From NCBI GenBank assembly GCA_030065825.1, contig JASJCY010000001.1:17232-81231 (forward strand): a stretch of DNA of 64,000 bases, in the 5' to 3' direction. The notes under the pieces were generated by a model that was not told the DNA's origin, searched no databases, and saw only the letters and a list, made by a program, of their open reading frames with translations. The position numbers were made by a program, and so were the translations under genes. The stretch comes from Nostocaceae cyanobacterium. GTDB lineage: Bacteria > Cyanobacteriota > Cyanobacteriia > Cyanobacteriales > Nostocaceae. Of the stretch, positions 52,176 through 63,124 are shown in pieces. Each line of letters opens with the position of its first letter. Position 1 is the stretch's first letter.

Positions 52176-53819
52176 CTAATTACCTTTGTTATTCATAGAA
52201 CCGTTATTATCCAAAGCGTAGGCTAAACTTGGAGTTTCATTAATCCAAATCGTTTGTTGCGGTACGGAAATAGAAATTTCGGCTTGATCCAAAGCAATTT
52301 TGAGACGACGACGAAACTCCCGTGACACATCCCATTGTTTGAGGGGTTGTGTCTTAATCCATACACGAATCATCAAACCGCGATCGCCAAAATTATCAAC
52401 CCCCAAAACTTGCGGAGTATCAACAATTAGGGATTTCCATGTCGAATCTTTTTTCATTTCCAAAGCAACATTTTTAATCACATCTAAAGCCTTATCAACA
52501 TCAGCTTGATAGGTAATAGGAATAGTTAAATCAGCACGAGACCAACGGCTAGAAAGATTAGCAACAACTTTAATTTCACTATTAGGAATAGTGATTAAAC
52601 GTCCTTCCGCATCTCGTAGTTGTGTCATTCGCAAATTCAGATTTTCTACTAATCCCCCCATATCCCCCACAACAATTACATCACCCAAAGCATACTGGTC
52701 TTCCAGAATAATTAAAAAGCCATTTATTGCATCTTTAATCAAACTTTGGGAAGCTAGAGAAACCGCAACACCAACTAAACTTGCACCAGCAAGTAAAGGA
52801 ATTAAATCTATACCCAAAGTTGCTAGAGATACGAGAATACCAACTCCTACCCAAACAACCGTCACCACACTTTTTGTAATCCCAGAAATGGTAGAAATTC
52901 TTAACTGGAGTCGCCTAGATGTTTCTGGAGTTAGTAGGGCACCACTCTTAACTAAAGCAGATGCAAAACGGTCAATTAACACATAACTAAAACGGATTCC
53001 CACATAAATTAACAGTCCAATAAATCCCAATCTGAGAGGAATTTGGGCAACTGCTGGAATTGCCACTTGCAGCCATCTTGTATGGGGAAACAAGCCCAAT
53101 ATAAAGTAACTTCCACCTCCCCAAATTCCTGTTTGGGTAAGTTGAAAAAGTCGCCGTTTTACTTCTTTTAAATTATGGTATTGTTTGAGATTAAGGAGGT
53201 TAGAAATTGGTTCTATTCTTGGGGAAACTGGCGAAACTTCTTGGGGCTGATTTTTTTGGGAACGACGCCATAAGCAACCAACTCCCCAACTCAGAAAAAT
53301 CATTGTTACTCCAGAAGCAGTTGCAATTATTCCTTGTTGAATTAAAAACTGCGTCTGTCGTTCTTGTTTTGCCTTTTGTAAACCTTGTTGTAATAAATCC
53401 TTAATCTCTCGATCAAAGTTAGCAAAATTGAAGCTTTGCACTCTCATATCTTGCTCAGACAAAGTAACAAGATATTTACCGTTGACACTAATTTCTTTAG
53501 CTCCATTGACATCCTGAATGTTAATATTTAATTCAGCATCCGGATTATTGATATAAGTTTGCTCAACTTGAGCCAAATTGTCTTGAATTTTGTTTATTCT
53601 ATCTCCAATATTTGCCTTAGTTGAAGTTACTTGAAACAAACGCCGACCATCCAAGTAAACCCAACCTGTGACAATCTTATTGTTTGAATCATTAATCCTT
53701 AAGGTAGGTGTTTGTAGATTAGGTACAGGAAAAATGGGAAGCTGTGCAGCAACTTTTGGCATTACTCCCACAGTGATCGCCATTGAAGACAAAGTTATTG
53801 CCACAAATTTTAAGCGCAA
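52176..53819 (-). CDS. MscS-family mechanosensitive channel
   Basis: A TTG start at 53819 has AGGAGGT six bases upstream. The 547 residues start with a signal peptide (MRLKFVAITLSS...KVAAQ) and a periplasmic region (about 30-150). Spans follow at about 160-180, 232-245, 260-282 and the pore helix (TLGIDLIPLLAGASLVGVAVSLASQSLIKD, about 340-370). The MscS beta domain has DQYALGDVIVVGDMGGLVENLNLR and a cytosolic C domain. It should release solutes on hypo-osmotic shock. The TTG start may lower its expression. Confidence 0.93.
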   Translation of the reverse strand: MRLKFVAITLSSMAITVGVMPKVAAQLPIFPVPNLQTPTLRINDSNNKIVTGWVYLDGRRLFQVTSTKANIGDRINKIQDNLAQVEQTYINNPDAELNINIQDVNGAKEISVNGKYLVTLSEQDMRVQSFNFANFDREIKDLLQQGLQKAKQERQTQFLIQQGIIATASGVTMIFLSWGVGCLWRRSQKNQPQEVSPVSPRIEPISNLLNLKQYHNLKEVKRRLFQLTQTGIWGGGSYFILGLFPHTRWLQVAIPAVAQIPLRLGFIGLLIYVGIRFSYVLIDRFASALVKSGALLTPETSRRLQLRISTISGITKSVVTVVWVGVGILVSLATLGIDLIPLLAGASLVGVAVSLASQSLIKDAINGFLIILEDQYALGDVIVVGDMGGLVENLNLRMTQLRDAEGRLITIPNSEIKVVANLSSRWSRADLTIPITYQADVDKALDVIKNVALEMKKDSTWKSLIVDTPQVLGVDNFGDRGLMIRVWIKTQPLKQWDVSREFRRRLKIALDQAEISISVPQQTIWINETPSLAYALDNNGSMNNKGN

Positions 53820-54027
53820 TGGATACCTCCTATTTAATCAAGATGCTGTCAACTTAGCCGTTTCCAGGTTGTCACATCAATCGTGTAAATGTACCTATCT
53901 AAAGTAGAGATTTTTCAGCATCTGCTTAACAAAAAGTTAATCCTGTAAATATTACTTAACCAAACCTGAAATGTCCAGCTACACCGTCTTTGTGGCAGAA
54001 ATTAGAGCATTTTCACCCCACAAAGAA

Positions 54028-54062
54028 GACAATTTGAATGTCAATTTGACAAATTAATTGTC
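54028..54062. promoter_or_regulatory. candidate operator for the MarR-type regulator
   Basis: TGTCAATTTGACA (54039-54051) is a palindrome around one central base. GACAATT (54028-54034) and AATTGTC (54056-54062) form an outer inverted pair around it. It sits 30-60 bases before the regulator's ATG, where a self-repressing MarR protein would bind. The link is inferred. Confidence 0.5.
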
Positions 54063-54091
54063 ATAATTATAGGTAAAGCTTGAGAGATACA

Positions 54092-54589
54092 ATGACAAAA
54101 TTTAAAAATACATATCCAAAGGAGGATGACGAAGCCTTATTAATGCAGTACTTGTTCGATGAAACAGTAGCACTATTTCACCGCTTGCGGGTAACAGCAG
54201 AGCAAGTTCACCATCGCCAAGAAATGTCAGCAGGGGGTCGCGGTATCCTCAAAGATTTGGCACGCAATGGAGCGCAGACAGTACCACAAATGGCTCGTAC
54301 TCGTTTTGTGTCAAGGCAACATATCCAAACCCTGGTAAACCTATTGATAGATGAGGGTTATGTAGAGTTGCTTGATAACCCAGCTCATAAGAGTTCACAT
54401 CTAGTGAGTCTGACTGCAACTGGAAAAAACCTGATTGAGGAGATGAACCTCCGGGAAACAAAGCTATTGACGGCTTTGGAAACAGACATTGACTTAGAGG
54501 ATTTACAGACTACAGTCCAAGTTTTGCAACAAATGCGGCAATTACTAGCAAGTAAACAATGGCAACAATTACTAGAGACAAACAAATAA
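54092..54589 (+). CDS. MarR-family transcriptional regulator
   Basis: A 165-residue winged-helix regulator from the ATG at 54092. TTG at 54080 would add four residues. The N-terminal dimer helices (LLMQYLFDETVALFHRLRV) precede the DNA-binding core (LKDLARNGAQTVPQMARTRFVSRQHIQTLVNLLIDEGYVE) and the wing (NPAHKSSHLVSLTATGKNLIEEM). A methyltransferase gene begins 15 bp after its stop, so the two are probably one operon under the palindrome at 54028-54062. The ligand is unknown. Confidence 0.9.
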   Translation: MTKFKNTYPKEDDEALLMQYLFDETVALFHRLRVTAEQVHHRQEMSAGGRGILKDLARNGAQTVPQMARTRFVSRQHIQTLVNLLIDEGYVELLDNPAHKSSHLVSLTATGKNLIEEMNLRETKLLTALETDIDLEDLQTTVQVLQQMRQLLASKQWQQLLETNK

Positions 54590-54604
54590 TACTGGAGTAT
54601 AAAA

Positions 54605-55255
54605 ATGAAGACTACATCATCATCATCTTCCGTGACAATTTCATCCTTTGCTTGTAAACCAACAGGCATTATTAAGCAGTTTTCCAAACCTCAAGGGATA
54701 CTCGGCTGGATAATTGGTCAATTGATGGCTGTGAAAAATAAACAACGTAGCCTTTGGGTAATTTCACTGTTAAATATTCAGCCAGAGGACCAGATTCTGG
54801 AAATTGGTTTTGGTTGTGGAATGGATATTAAACGGGTAAGTGATTTAGCCTCAAAGGGATTTATCGCTGGGATAGATCATTCTCAAACAATGGTGCAACA
54901 AGCCCAAAATCGTAACATGGTTGCAATCCAACAAGGGAGAGTAGAACTACAGTGTGGTCAAGCTACAACCATACCTTACCCTGATGACTCCTTTGATCAG
55001 ATTTTTTCCATTAACGTCGCTCAATTTTGGGAAAATCCCACTCAGGTATTGCAGGAATTACACCGTGTACTCAAACCAGGGGGATTAATTGCGATCGCTA
55101 TCCAACCCAGAACAGCGAATGCTACCGAAGAAACAGCACGACAAATCGGTAAAACCTTGGTGGAGAATTTCCAAGCAGCTGGATTGAGAGAAATTCGTCT
55201 GGAATCAAAGCCATTGCAACCCGTTTCCGTTGTTTGCGTTTTGGGTCGGAAATAG
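54605..55255 (+). CDS. class I SAM-dependent methyltransferase
   Basis: A 216-residue methyltransferase of the UbiE/type-11 group. The SAM loop is LEIGFGCGMDI (about residues 61-71), with the acidic Asp in AGIDHSQ (motif II), TTIPYPDDSFDQIFSINVAQFW and LHRVLKPGGLIAIAI as motif III. There is no membrane segment. It is co-transcribed with the MarR regulator, so its product probably modifies or responds to the same small molecule. The substrate is not predictable. Confidence 0.9.
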   Translation: MKTTSSSSSVTISSFACKPTGIIKQFSKPQGILGWIIGQLMAVKNKQRSLWVISLLNIQPEDQILEIGFGCGMDIKRVSDLASKGFIAGIDHSQTMVQQAQNRNMVAIQQGRVELQCGQATTIPYPDDSFDQIFSINVAQFWENPTQVLQELHRVLKPGGLIAIAIQPRTANATEETARQIGKTLVENFQAAGLREIRLESKPLQPVSVVCVLGRK

Positions 55256-55300
55256 GGGGACAACTTACAGCAATTTCCAGTTAAGTAGCGTACACCATTA

Positions 55301-55359
55301 CCTCACCCCGTCCTACGGACACCCCTCTCCGAAGTCGCGGAGAGGGGATGGGGGTGAGG
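55301..55359. repeat. CCTCACCCC...GGGGTGAGG hairpin repeat, second copy
   Basis: CCTCACCCCGTCC opens and GGATGGGGGTGAGG closes a hairpin, with inner CCCCTCTCCG / CGGAGAGGGG pairing. It is related to 3121-3180. It lies after the methyltransferase stop and may terminate that operon. Confidence 0.65.
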
Positions 55360-55409
55360 TTAAATCTGTACCTCATCCAAGTGAAATCTGCTGTATTTTT
55401 TGGAAGTTC

Positions 55410-56099
55410 CTAAATTGCATCAGGATCAACACCAAGTTCCCGTAACTTTTCCTTTAACTGTTCTACTTGCAGCTGTGCAATTCTAGCTTTTTCTTCAGCT
55501 TGTTGTCTTGCAGTTTTTTCTGACTCTAGCGCTTCCTTTAACTCCCCTGGAATCAGTAACTTTTCCCCGGTATCCTCTCGGTAAAAACCAATTAATTGCT
55601 CTTCCACCTGCAACCGCAACTGTAAGGGTTCGCTGCGACTATCGGTAATCAATTCATATTCTTCCCCTCGCAGACGATACCCCCGTAACTTTTCTTCTAT
55701 CCACTCTCCCTTGGGGTCAAATAACCAGTATTCTTGAACACCAAGCTGTTCGTATAGAGTTTTCTTAAATCCTGTATCTTGTTCTTTGGTTCCAGGGGAA
55801 GTTACTTCAAAAATGACTACAGGTATTTGTCCTTCTTCCCAAATTTTATAATTGTCCCGACCACCAGGAGTAACATCAAAAATCACCATGACATCGGGAG
55901 CAACCCGTAACCGTGGATACCCTTGAGCATAGTAGAGAAATTGGTCAGCCAGAACCGTTGCTTGACGACCTTGTAAATACTGTCTGAGGACTTCTAGAGT
56001 AGCGAGAATCGCATATAAATGCACATAGCTTTCAGCCAAGGGTTCACCATCCGAACTGGGGTAGAAAATTTCCGTTGCTGGGGGTGTGAGGCTAGTCAT
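55410..56099 (-). CDS. Uma2-family (PD-(D/E)xK-like) protein
   Basis: A 229-residue Uma2/DUF820 protein. The nuclease-like core has VAPDVMVIFDVTPG (catalytic Asp), VVIFEVTSPGT (Glu-x-Thr/Ser) and the QLGVQEYWLFDP segment. The C terminus has a coiled coil (LKEALESEKTARQQAEEKARIAQLQ). It is one of three Uma2 genes in this window. These are highly amplified in cyanobacteria. Their true role is unknown, though the fold is that of restriction-type endonucleases. Confidence 0.9.
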   Translation of the reverse strand: MTSLTPPATEIFYPSSDGEPLAESYVHLYAILATLEVLRQYLQGRQATVLADQFLYYAQGYPRLRVAPDVMVIFDVTPGGRDNYKIWEEGQIPVVIFEVTSPGTKEQDTGFKKTLYEQLGVQEYWLFDPKGEWIEEKLRGYRLRGEEYELITDSRSEPLQLRLQVEEQLIGFYREDTGEKLLIPGELKEALESEKTARQQAEEKARIAQLQVEQLKEKLRELGVDPDAI

Positions 56100-56157
56100 T
56101 TCAGTTATGAGTTATGAATTATGAGTTATGAGTTACCCCATTGATAAATATAACAAT

Positions 56158-56562
56158 TTAAGGACTTGGTACACGATGTCCTCGCCAACGGAGTAACACA
56201 GCAGCTTGGGCTTTGCAAAGCATAAAACGGTCAGCTTCGTGACGCAGTTCCATCAGTTCTAATCGTTCCCCATCAGAGATTGTACCACCAGAGTTACGCT
56301 CCAGCAGCAAATTGTATCGCTGCATTTCCTCTGCTGTTTTGCGACTACGGACAATTTGCCATAGGCTATCATCGTCTAGTTTATCTAAAGCCGCGAGGTC
56401 AGCCTGAAATTCCTCTGGTACATCATTCCATTCCGGAGGACTACCTACCCCCAAAGCATGAATTATTACTTCTTCAATTGGACAACCTTGGGCATGGGCT
56501 GTGTTGACTAAACGTTGATAGAGTATTTCTGGGATGTGGAGAGTAACTGTTTCTGTTGCCAT
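56158..56562 (-). CDS. hypothetical protein with ribbon-helix-helix-like start
   Basis: A 134-residue protein. TVTLHIPEILYQRLVNTAHAQGCPIEEVI resembles the N-terminal ribbon-helix-helix of antitoxin-type proteins. The rest (DDSLWQIVRSRKTAEEMQRYNLLLERN, LMELRHEADRFMLCKAQAAVLLRWRGH) is helical and common in cyanobacterial genes of this kind. It is divergent in type from its Uma2 neighbour but on the same strand, 58 bp upstream. It may be an antitoxin-like or accessory gene, with no proof. Confidence 0.7.
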   Translation of the reverse strand: MATETVTLHIPEILYQRLVNTAHAQGCPIEEVIIHALGVGSPPEWNDVPEEFQADLAALDKLDDDSLWQIVRSRKTAEEMQRYNLLLERNSGGTISDGERLELMELRHEADRFMLCKAQAAVLLRWRGHRVPSP

Positions 56563-57129
56563 GGTTATGTTCCGTACCCCTGCCTGAATATTTTTATGAT
56601 AATGCAGGGGTGGAGAAGATGTTAATTACTGCTGTGTTAGCTAGTAGGTTGGGTTGAGGCTTTGGGAAACCCAACATATACAGCATATTTCATCTTTAAT
56701 GAAGTACAATCGGACGGGCAAGGATGCCCATCCCACAATAGCTAGTAGGTTGGGTTGAGGCTTTGGGAAACCCAACATATATCATCATATTTCATCTTTA
56801 TGAAGTACAATCGGACGGGCAAGGATGCCCATCCCACAATAGCTAGTACTCTGTCCCATTAGTTTTGATGGCTAGTTTTATAGTCATATTTATATGACTT
56901 TGACTATTAGACTGGGACTTATAGTCCCAGGTGGGTGTGATGGAAACCCCATCATATTTTATGGGACAGACCACTAGTAGGTTGGGTTGAGGCTTTGGGA
57001 AACCCAACATATACAGCATATTTCATCTTTATGAAGTACAATCGGACGGGCAAGGATGCCCATCCCACAATAGCTAGTAGGTTGGGTTGAGGCTTTGGGA
57101 AACCCAACATATATCATCATATATCATCA
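56563..57129. repeat. tandem 100-bp repeats with an inserted MITE
   Basis: The unit CTAGTAGGTTGGGTTGAGGC...CGGACGGGCAAGGATGCCCA starts at 56641, 56742, 56974 and 57074 (the last truncated). The MITE at 56843-56977 sits between copies two and three at the junction CTAG. No gene. GGTTGGGTTGAGGCTTT is also found near 46014. Confidence 0.85.
56843..56977. mobile_element. 135-bp MITE with GTCCCATTA inverted ends (copy 2)
   Basis: This is an inverted relative of 45880-46013. CTAG (or its TA core) lies at both ends. The neighbouring repeat junctions (near 56742 and 57074) read AATAGCTAGTAGGTT without the element. They therefore show the empty site, so insertion duplicated the TA or CTAG. Confidence 0.85.
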
Positions 57130-57780
57130 CTAATTTCCTTTCCTCAACATTTCCTCAAACTCTCTCACCGCAACACTAGACCCAACCTGCCAAGCTTGTT
57201 CAATATATTGCGGTATAATCTCCTTTACATCAAAATCAGGAAAATGATAACTTGTTTCATACTCCTGAAAACCTTCTCCTTCAAACCGATAAATTAATAA
57301 ATTTCCCCGACGATAAATCCACAATTCCCTAGGAGGAATCACTTGATAATCTTCCGGTTTAGTAGTAGAAATTAAATCAATTTCAATCACCAAATCTGGA
57401 ACTGGATCGACTTCTAAATCCAACCGTTCTTTACCCAAAATACCCTGACGATTTTCGATATAAAAACAGTAATCAGGCTCAACTCCCTGCAAGTTAGCGC
57501 GTTTTAAAGTAATAGGTGTAAAAGCATCCCAATCTTTACCATGATACTTAAGTAAAACCTTTACCAAATCTGCCAAGATATCAGCATTTTTACCATGTTC
57601 CGGCAAAGGTGACATAATTCTAATTACTTGAGTAGCGCTACTGTATTTAATTCTCAGTCCCGCTCGATCCAACCGACGAGCAACTAAATCTTCGTAATCA
57701 TCCCAAGTCCGGAACCTCAAGATTAATTCATCCCCTGGAGCAAGTTCAATCCTATCTGGGGTGATAGTGGGTAAAATCAT
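57130..57780 (-). CDS. Uma2-family protein
   Basis: A 216-residue Uma2/DUF820 protein. Start MILPTITPDRIELAPGDELILRF. It has LKRANLQGVEPDYCFYI (Asp of the nuclease-like core), LDLEVDPVPDLVIEIDLIST and PRELWIYRRGNLLIYRF. It differs from the 55410 copy in lacking the coiled-coil tail. The function is unsettled. Confidence 0.9.
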   Translation of the reverse strand: MILPTITPDRIELAPGDELILRFRTWDDYEDLVARRLDRAGLRIKYSSATQVIRIMSPLPEHGKNADILADLVKVLLKYHGKDWDAFTPITLKRANLQGVEPDYCFYIENRQGILGKERLDLEVDPVPDLVIEIDLISTTKPEDYQVIPPRELWIYRRGNLLIYRFEGEGFQEYETSYHFPDFDVKEIIPQYIEQAWQVGSSVAVREFEEMLRKGN

Positions 57781-59462
<1,682 letters not shown>

Positions 59463-60087
59463 TCTTTTTTTGCTAAATCCTTGCATTACCTTTGGTATAA
59501 AATAATTTTCCAAGTTTAGGTAATGTTTTTTCAACGGTTAATTAGCAAAGCAACAACAATTTAGAATCCTAGTTGTTCAAAGCCAAGAGAATTCAAAGCT
59601 AGGTTTTCTAAGACTATTGTCACGGGATAGGCTTTCTTGTCTATCCCTTTTGTATTTGTTGTTAAAAAGTAGGTGCAAATTATAAATTCATACCTAGATT
59701 CAGCAACATCCCCTATTCCCTATTCCCTATTTCCAGTTATATTAATTGCGATTAGTTGCTATACTAAAAACTTAGCAGGATTACTGCTATCGCTGATACC
59801 AAAATTAAGTTACTTAAAATGCTAGGTAGCAGCTTTTACTAAAATCAAAGTTCGATAATCAAAAAACAACTGGGGAAAAACAACTAACAAATGGTTAATG
59901 ACAACTTCTTTTGCGACCGCTGACACTTACTTACCCGTGCAGCGTTTTTGTCTAATTGGAACCAGTATCACAACTTTCAACCTTCATGATTTTCTCACAT
60001 TTTTTTGATAGGTTGATAGTACAGTCTCCAATGTAATGCTTTTGACATTTAATTTTGAAATCAAGGATCTATTAGGGGGAATCGGTT
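59463..60087. other. spacer between ahcY and the DUF4327 gene
   Basis: A hairpin of CACGGGATAGGCTTTCTTGTCTATCCC near 59620-59645 could end ahcY transcription (GGGATAG pairs with CTATCCC, then TTTTG). A TTCCCTATTCCCTA fragment lies near 59710. No gene was recognised. GGGGGA at 60075-60080 serves the next gene. Confidence 0.55.
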
Positions 60088-60312
60088 ATGAATAATGTTG
60101 CTGTTAAATACGACATCGAGGTTATCAAAGAAGAAGCACGAGAACTGGTCAAAAAAAGACTAATTAACCGTAACCAGCCAATTTATGCACTCTGTAAATA
60201 TATTCCTCCTCGTGAGTGGGTATCTGTAGAAACTGAACTCGAACAAAACGAATTTTTACTTAGAGACCGGATTGTTGATCTATTGGGTCGTGAAGACTGG
60301 TCAGAAGATTAA
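60088..60312 (+). CDS. DUF4327 protein
   Basis: A 74-residue protein typical of cyanobacteria. YDIEVIKEEARELVKKRLINRNQPIYALCKYIPPREW is the characteristic pattern, ending in a charged LGREDWSED. A good GGGGGA ribosome site precedes ATG. It is cytosolic and helical. Function unknown. Confidence 0.9.
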   Translation: MNNVAVKYDIEVIKEEARELVKKRLINRNQPIYALCKYIPPREWVSVETELEQNEFLLRDRIVDLLGREDWSED

Positions 60313-60489
60313 AATTCTGGCTTCTTCAATCGTTATCGTTATGGGTTGGTAAATGGTAAATGGCTAAAAAAAGCTCTTATTACCAATTACCGACCTACAC
60401 AGATGGGATACAGTAATTTGCAAGTAAATCAACTACAAAACTAAATTAAACTTAAAACGCCCCAATTTTAAAACATCCTCTTGAATATG

Positions 60490-63090
60490 TCAAAGCCAGT
60501 TACCTACTAATACATAGGGTGCCCAAAAACCAGGACGTTCATAATTAGGATATTTTCGTAAAAGTGTGACTTGGGCACGACGTAAAGCCTCTGCTTTTGT
60601 TACCTTGGTACTAGCTAACTCACGGTAAAACTCACCCATCAAGATAGCGGTGGAGCGATCGCTAATATGCCACAATGAAGCTAAGGTACTCCTAGCACCT
60701 GCTTTGACCGATGTTCCTGCTAATCCCAGGGTAGCGCGATTATCACCAGCAGCAGTTTGACAAGCACTCAAAACTAGCATTTCCAATGCTTCTGGACGGG
60801 TTTCGTCCCGACGACGCAGCAGACTATCAAACTGGGTGACATTAATTGCACCATCAGCAGCTAAGATAAAAGTATTCTCAGGTCGGGAACTAAATTGACC
60901 GTGGGTTGCTAAATGCAGGACATTAAATGTAGTGTTCTTTATATTTTTCTCTAAAGTAGTGCTGGTAAATTCTTGGTCTAAAAGCTGCTTGGTAGATACT
61001 CCTGCTTTGTCAATCAGGTTAAACTCAGACTTGATTTCTGGTAAGGGTGGAAACCTGGGAAATTCTCGTGGTGGCTGCACTAAACCAGCAGCGAGGACTT
61101 TGAGTGGTGCTTGTGCTATGGGTTTGGGTGCGAATAACTGGAGTCCTAAACTCAGTGCAACGGCATATTTCTCCACCAAATATTGCTGACCATCATACAG
61201 AGTAGCCATGGGCACATTGCGTAATGCTCCATCTAGTACAAATACGAGGGTATTGACTCCACTCTTTTGCAAATCTGACTCAATATTTTTGATTAACCAA
61301 GTATATACTTGTTGTGACAGTGCCTGTACTTCCTCTGTTCTGTCGGGTTCTACAAGGTACTGACGCAACTGTGTGAGAACTGTTTCTACTTCACTCTGGG
61401 ATTTGTTAACAGTATATTTACGCAGAGATTTTTGGGGAATTTTGACAATTACCTGTAGCTGCTTTGGGAGAATAATCGGGTAAATAATGGCAGATGTAGG
61501 GTTATCCTTGTCTACAACTTGATCCAGAACCACAGTTTGAGCATTTATACAAGCTTGACGAAAATAATCATCTAACTCTGCTAATTGTAGTGCTTCAATT
61601 CTTTGTCTAGCTTTGTCTAAAGTCTCTTTACTGGGATTACCTTGCTGTGACTGTAATAGCAATGCTACCGACTCTCGATATACAGGTTCTACACTTTCTT
61701 TGAATGAATATTGCACATCCCGATTCACCGCTACTAAGTCGCTGCGGAGAGTCTGCAAATCACTAACAGCACTATCATAAGCTGCGATCGCACTCTGTAT
61801 TTTTCCCTGCTGTTTCAACAAGCGTCCTAACTGCCAATGCCAACGGTAAACTATATCTGGGGCATTTATGCCTTGGGCAATAATAAGCGCTTGTTGAGTG
61901 AGTTTCTGGGCATTCTTAAATTGCTCGGTTTGCTCGTATACAGTACCCAGAGTTCCCACAGCAAAACTCTCAGCTCGTTTATCTTGCAAATCTTGGGCTT
62001 GTTGTACTGCTTTAGCGCAGATTTGAGCAATTGTTTCGGGTTTAGTTCCCAACTTCAGCAAGCTTTGAACTAAATTCAGGCGGGCATAGATATTTGTTTG
62101 AGAAGGTGGTAAATTTATAAGTAAAGTCTTAATTTGGGATAATAGTGCCTGTGCATTTGCTGTTTCCCCGGTGTTGACTAACAAACTCAACTGGTTAATC
62201 TCAGCTTGGACTTTGGTAATCGGGTTAGGGGTGACAGCAGCTTGCTGATAAAATGCGATCGCACCTTTGAAGTCTTGTTCTACCCGTGCTGTGTTACCTA
62301 AGCTAAACGAAGCAGCACTGGCATCTTGGGGAGAATTGAATTTTTGAGCAATTTCCAAACTTTGCTGCAATACCTGACGAGATTGTTTTAGGTCTCCAGC
62401 TATCTGCAATGCATCACCCAAAGAACGTAATTCTACTGCTTTGGTAATAGAATTAGGTTGGGATTGTAATTGTTGCTGCAATGCAGTTAAGGTTGTTAAA
62501 CTCCGACGGTAAAAACCCAAAACTTGCCATGCTTGTGCTTGATTAATACGACTACCAACAATACCACTTTGATTATCAATTTGTTTATATATTGCCTCTG
62601 CACGCTGCCAAGTTGCAAGTGCTGGTTCTGCTTTTCCTAATTCTAGTTGAATACTACCTTGAATATCTAATATCTGGGCTAAAACCAAAGGATTGTTTGA
62701 AGTATTTTCTAGCAGTTTCAAACTTGCTGTTACTGCTTGATTTGCTTCTTTCCACAATCCCAATTTTTGATATGCTAGAGCAATATTACTTAACCCCACA
62801 GCTTGCCGTAATTGATTACCTCCGGTACGATAATTGTCAACAGCTTGTTGTAAAACTTTAATTGCATCTGCAAATCTTCCTGCATCATATAGTGACTTTC
62901 CCTGTTGCAGTAAATTATCAGAATTTTGGATTTGAGATTTTATATTTTGGTTGTCAAATTGTACTTTTGGAGAATTATTAATTGTAGGAACTTTAGCAGT
63001 AACCGGAAAAATCATACATAACATAGAAGTCATCAAAGCGATGACAATTAATGACTTACATTTTTTATGTATTTTGAATATAATCATCAT
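60490..63090 (-). CDS. secreted TPR-CHAT protein (caspase-like fold)
   Basis: An 866-residue protein. A signal peptide (MMIIFKIHKKCKSLIVIALM...FPVTAK, about 1-33) is followed by about ten TPR units (about 55-480), a linker, then the CHAT protease-like domain (about 580-866). The His-Cys pair is present: His730 in LHLATHGQFSS and Cys777 in LSACQTAAG. The C terminus GFWAPYVLVGNWL is usual for CHAT. Such proteins are abundant in cyanobacteria. The export signal separates it from cytosolic effectors such as TPR-CHAT of type III CRISPR systems. Substrate unknown. Confidence 0.93.
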   Translation of the reverse strand: MMIIFKIHKKCKSLIVIALMTSMLCMIFPVTAKVPTINNSPKVQFDNQNIKSQIQNSDNLLQQGKSLYDAGRFADAIKVLQQAVDNYRTGGNQLRQAVGLSNIALAYQKLGLWKEANQAVTASLKLLENTSNNPLVLAQILDIQGSIQLELGKAEPALATWQRAEAIYKQIDNQSGIVGSRINQAQAWQVLGFYRRSLTTLTALQQQLQSQPNSITKAVELRSLGDALQIAGDLKQSRQVLQQSLEIAQKFNSPQDASAASFSLGNTARVEQDFKGAIAFYQQAAVTPNPITKVQAEINQLSLLVNTGETANAQALLSQIKTLLINLPPSQTNIYARLNLVQSLLKLGTKPETIAQICAKAVQQAQDLQDKRAESFAVGTLGTVYEQTEQFKNAQKLTQQALIIAQGINAPDIVYRWHWQLGRLLKQQGKIQSAIAAYDSAVSDLQTLRSDLVAVNRDVQYSFKESVEPVYRESVALLLQSQQGNPSKETLDKARQRIEALQLAELDDYFRQACINAQTVVLDQVVDKDNPTSAIIYPIILPKQLQVIVKIPQKSLRKYTVNKSQSEVETVLTQLRQYLVEPDRTEEVQALSQQVYTWLIKNIESDLQKSGVNTLVFVLDGALRNVPMATLYDGQQYLVEKYAVALSLGLQLFAPKPIAQAPLKVLAAGLVQPPREFPRFPPLPEIKSEFNLIDKAGVSTKQLLDQEFTSTTLEKNIKNTTFNVLHLATHGQFSSRPENTFILAADGAINVTQFDSLLRRRDETRPEALEMLVLSACQTAAGDNRATLGLAGTSVKAGARSTLASLWHISDRSTAILMGEFYRELASTKVTKAEALRRAQVTLLRKYPNYERPGFWAPYVLVGNWL

Positions 63091-63124
63091 CTAGATAAAA
63101 TGTAAGCAATAGTTATAACTAAGA

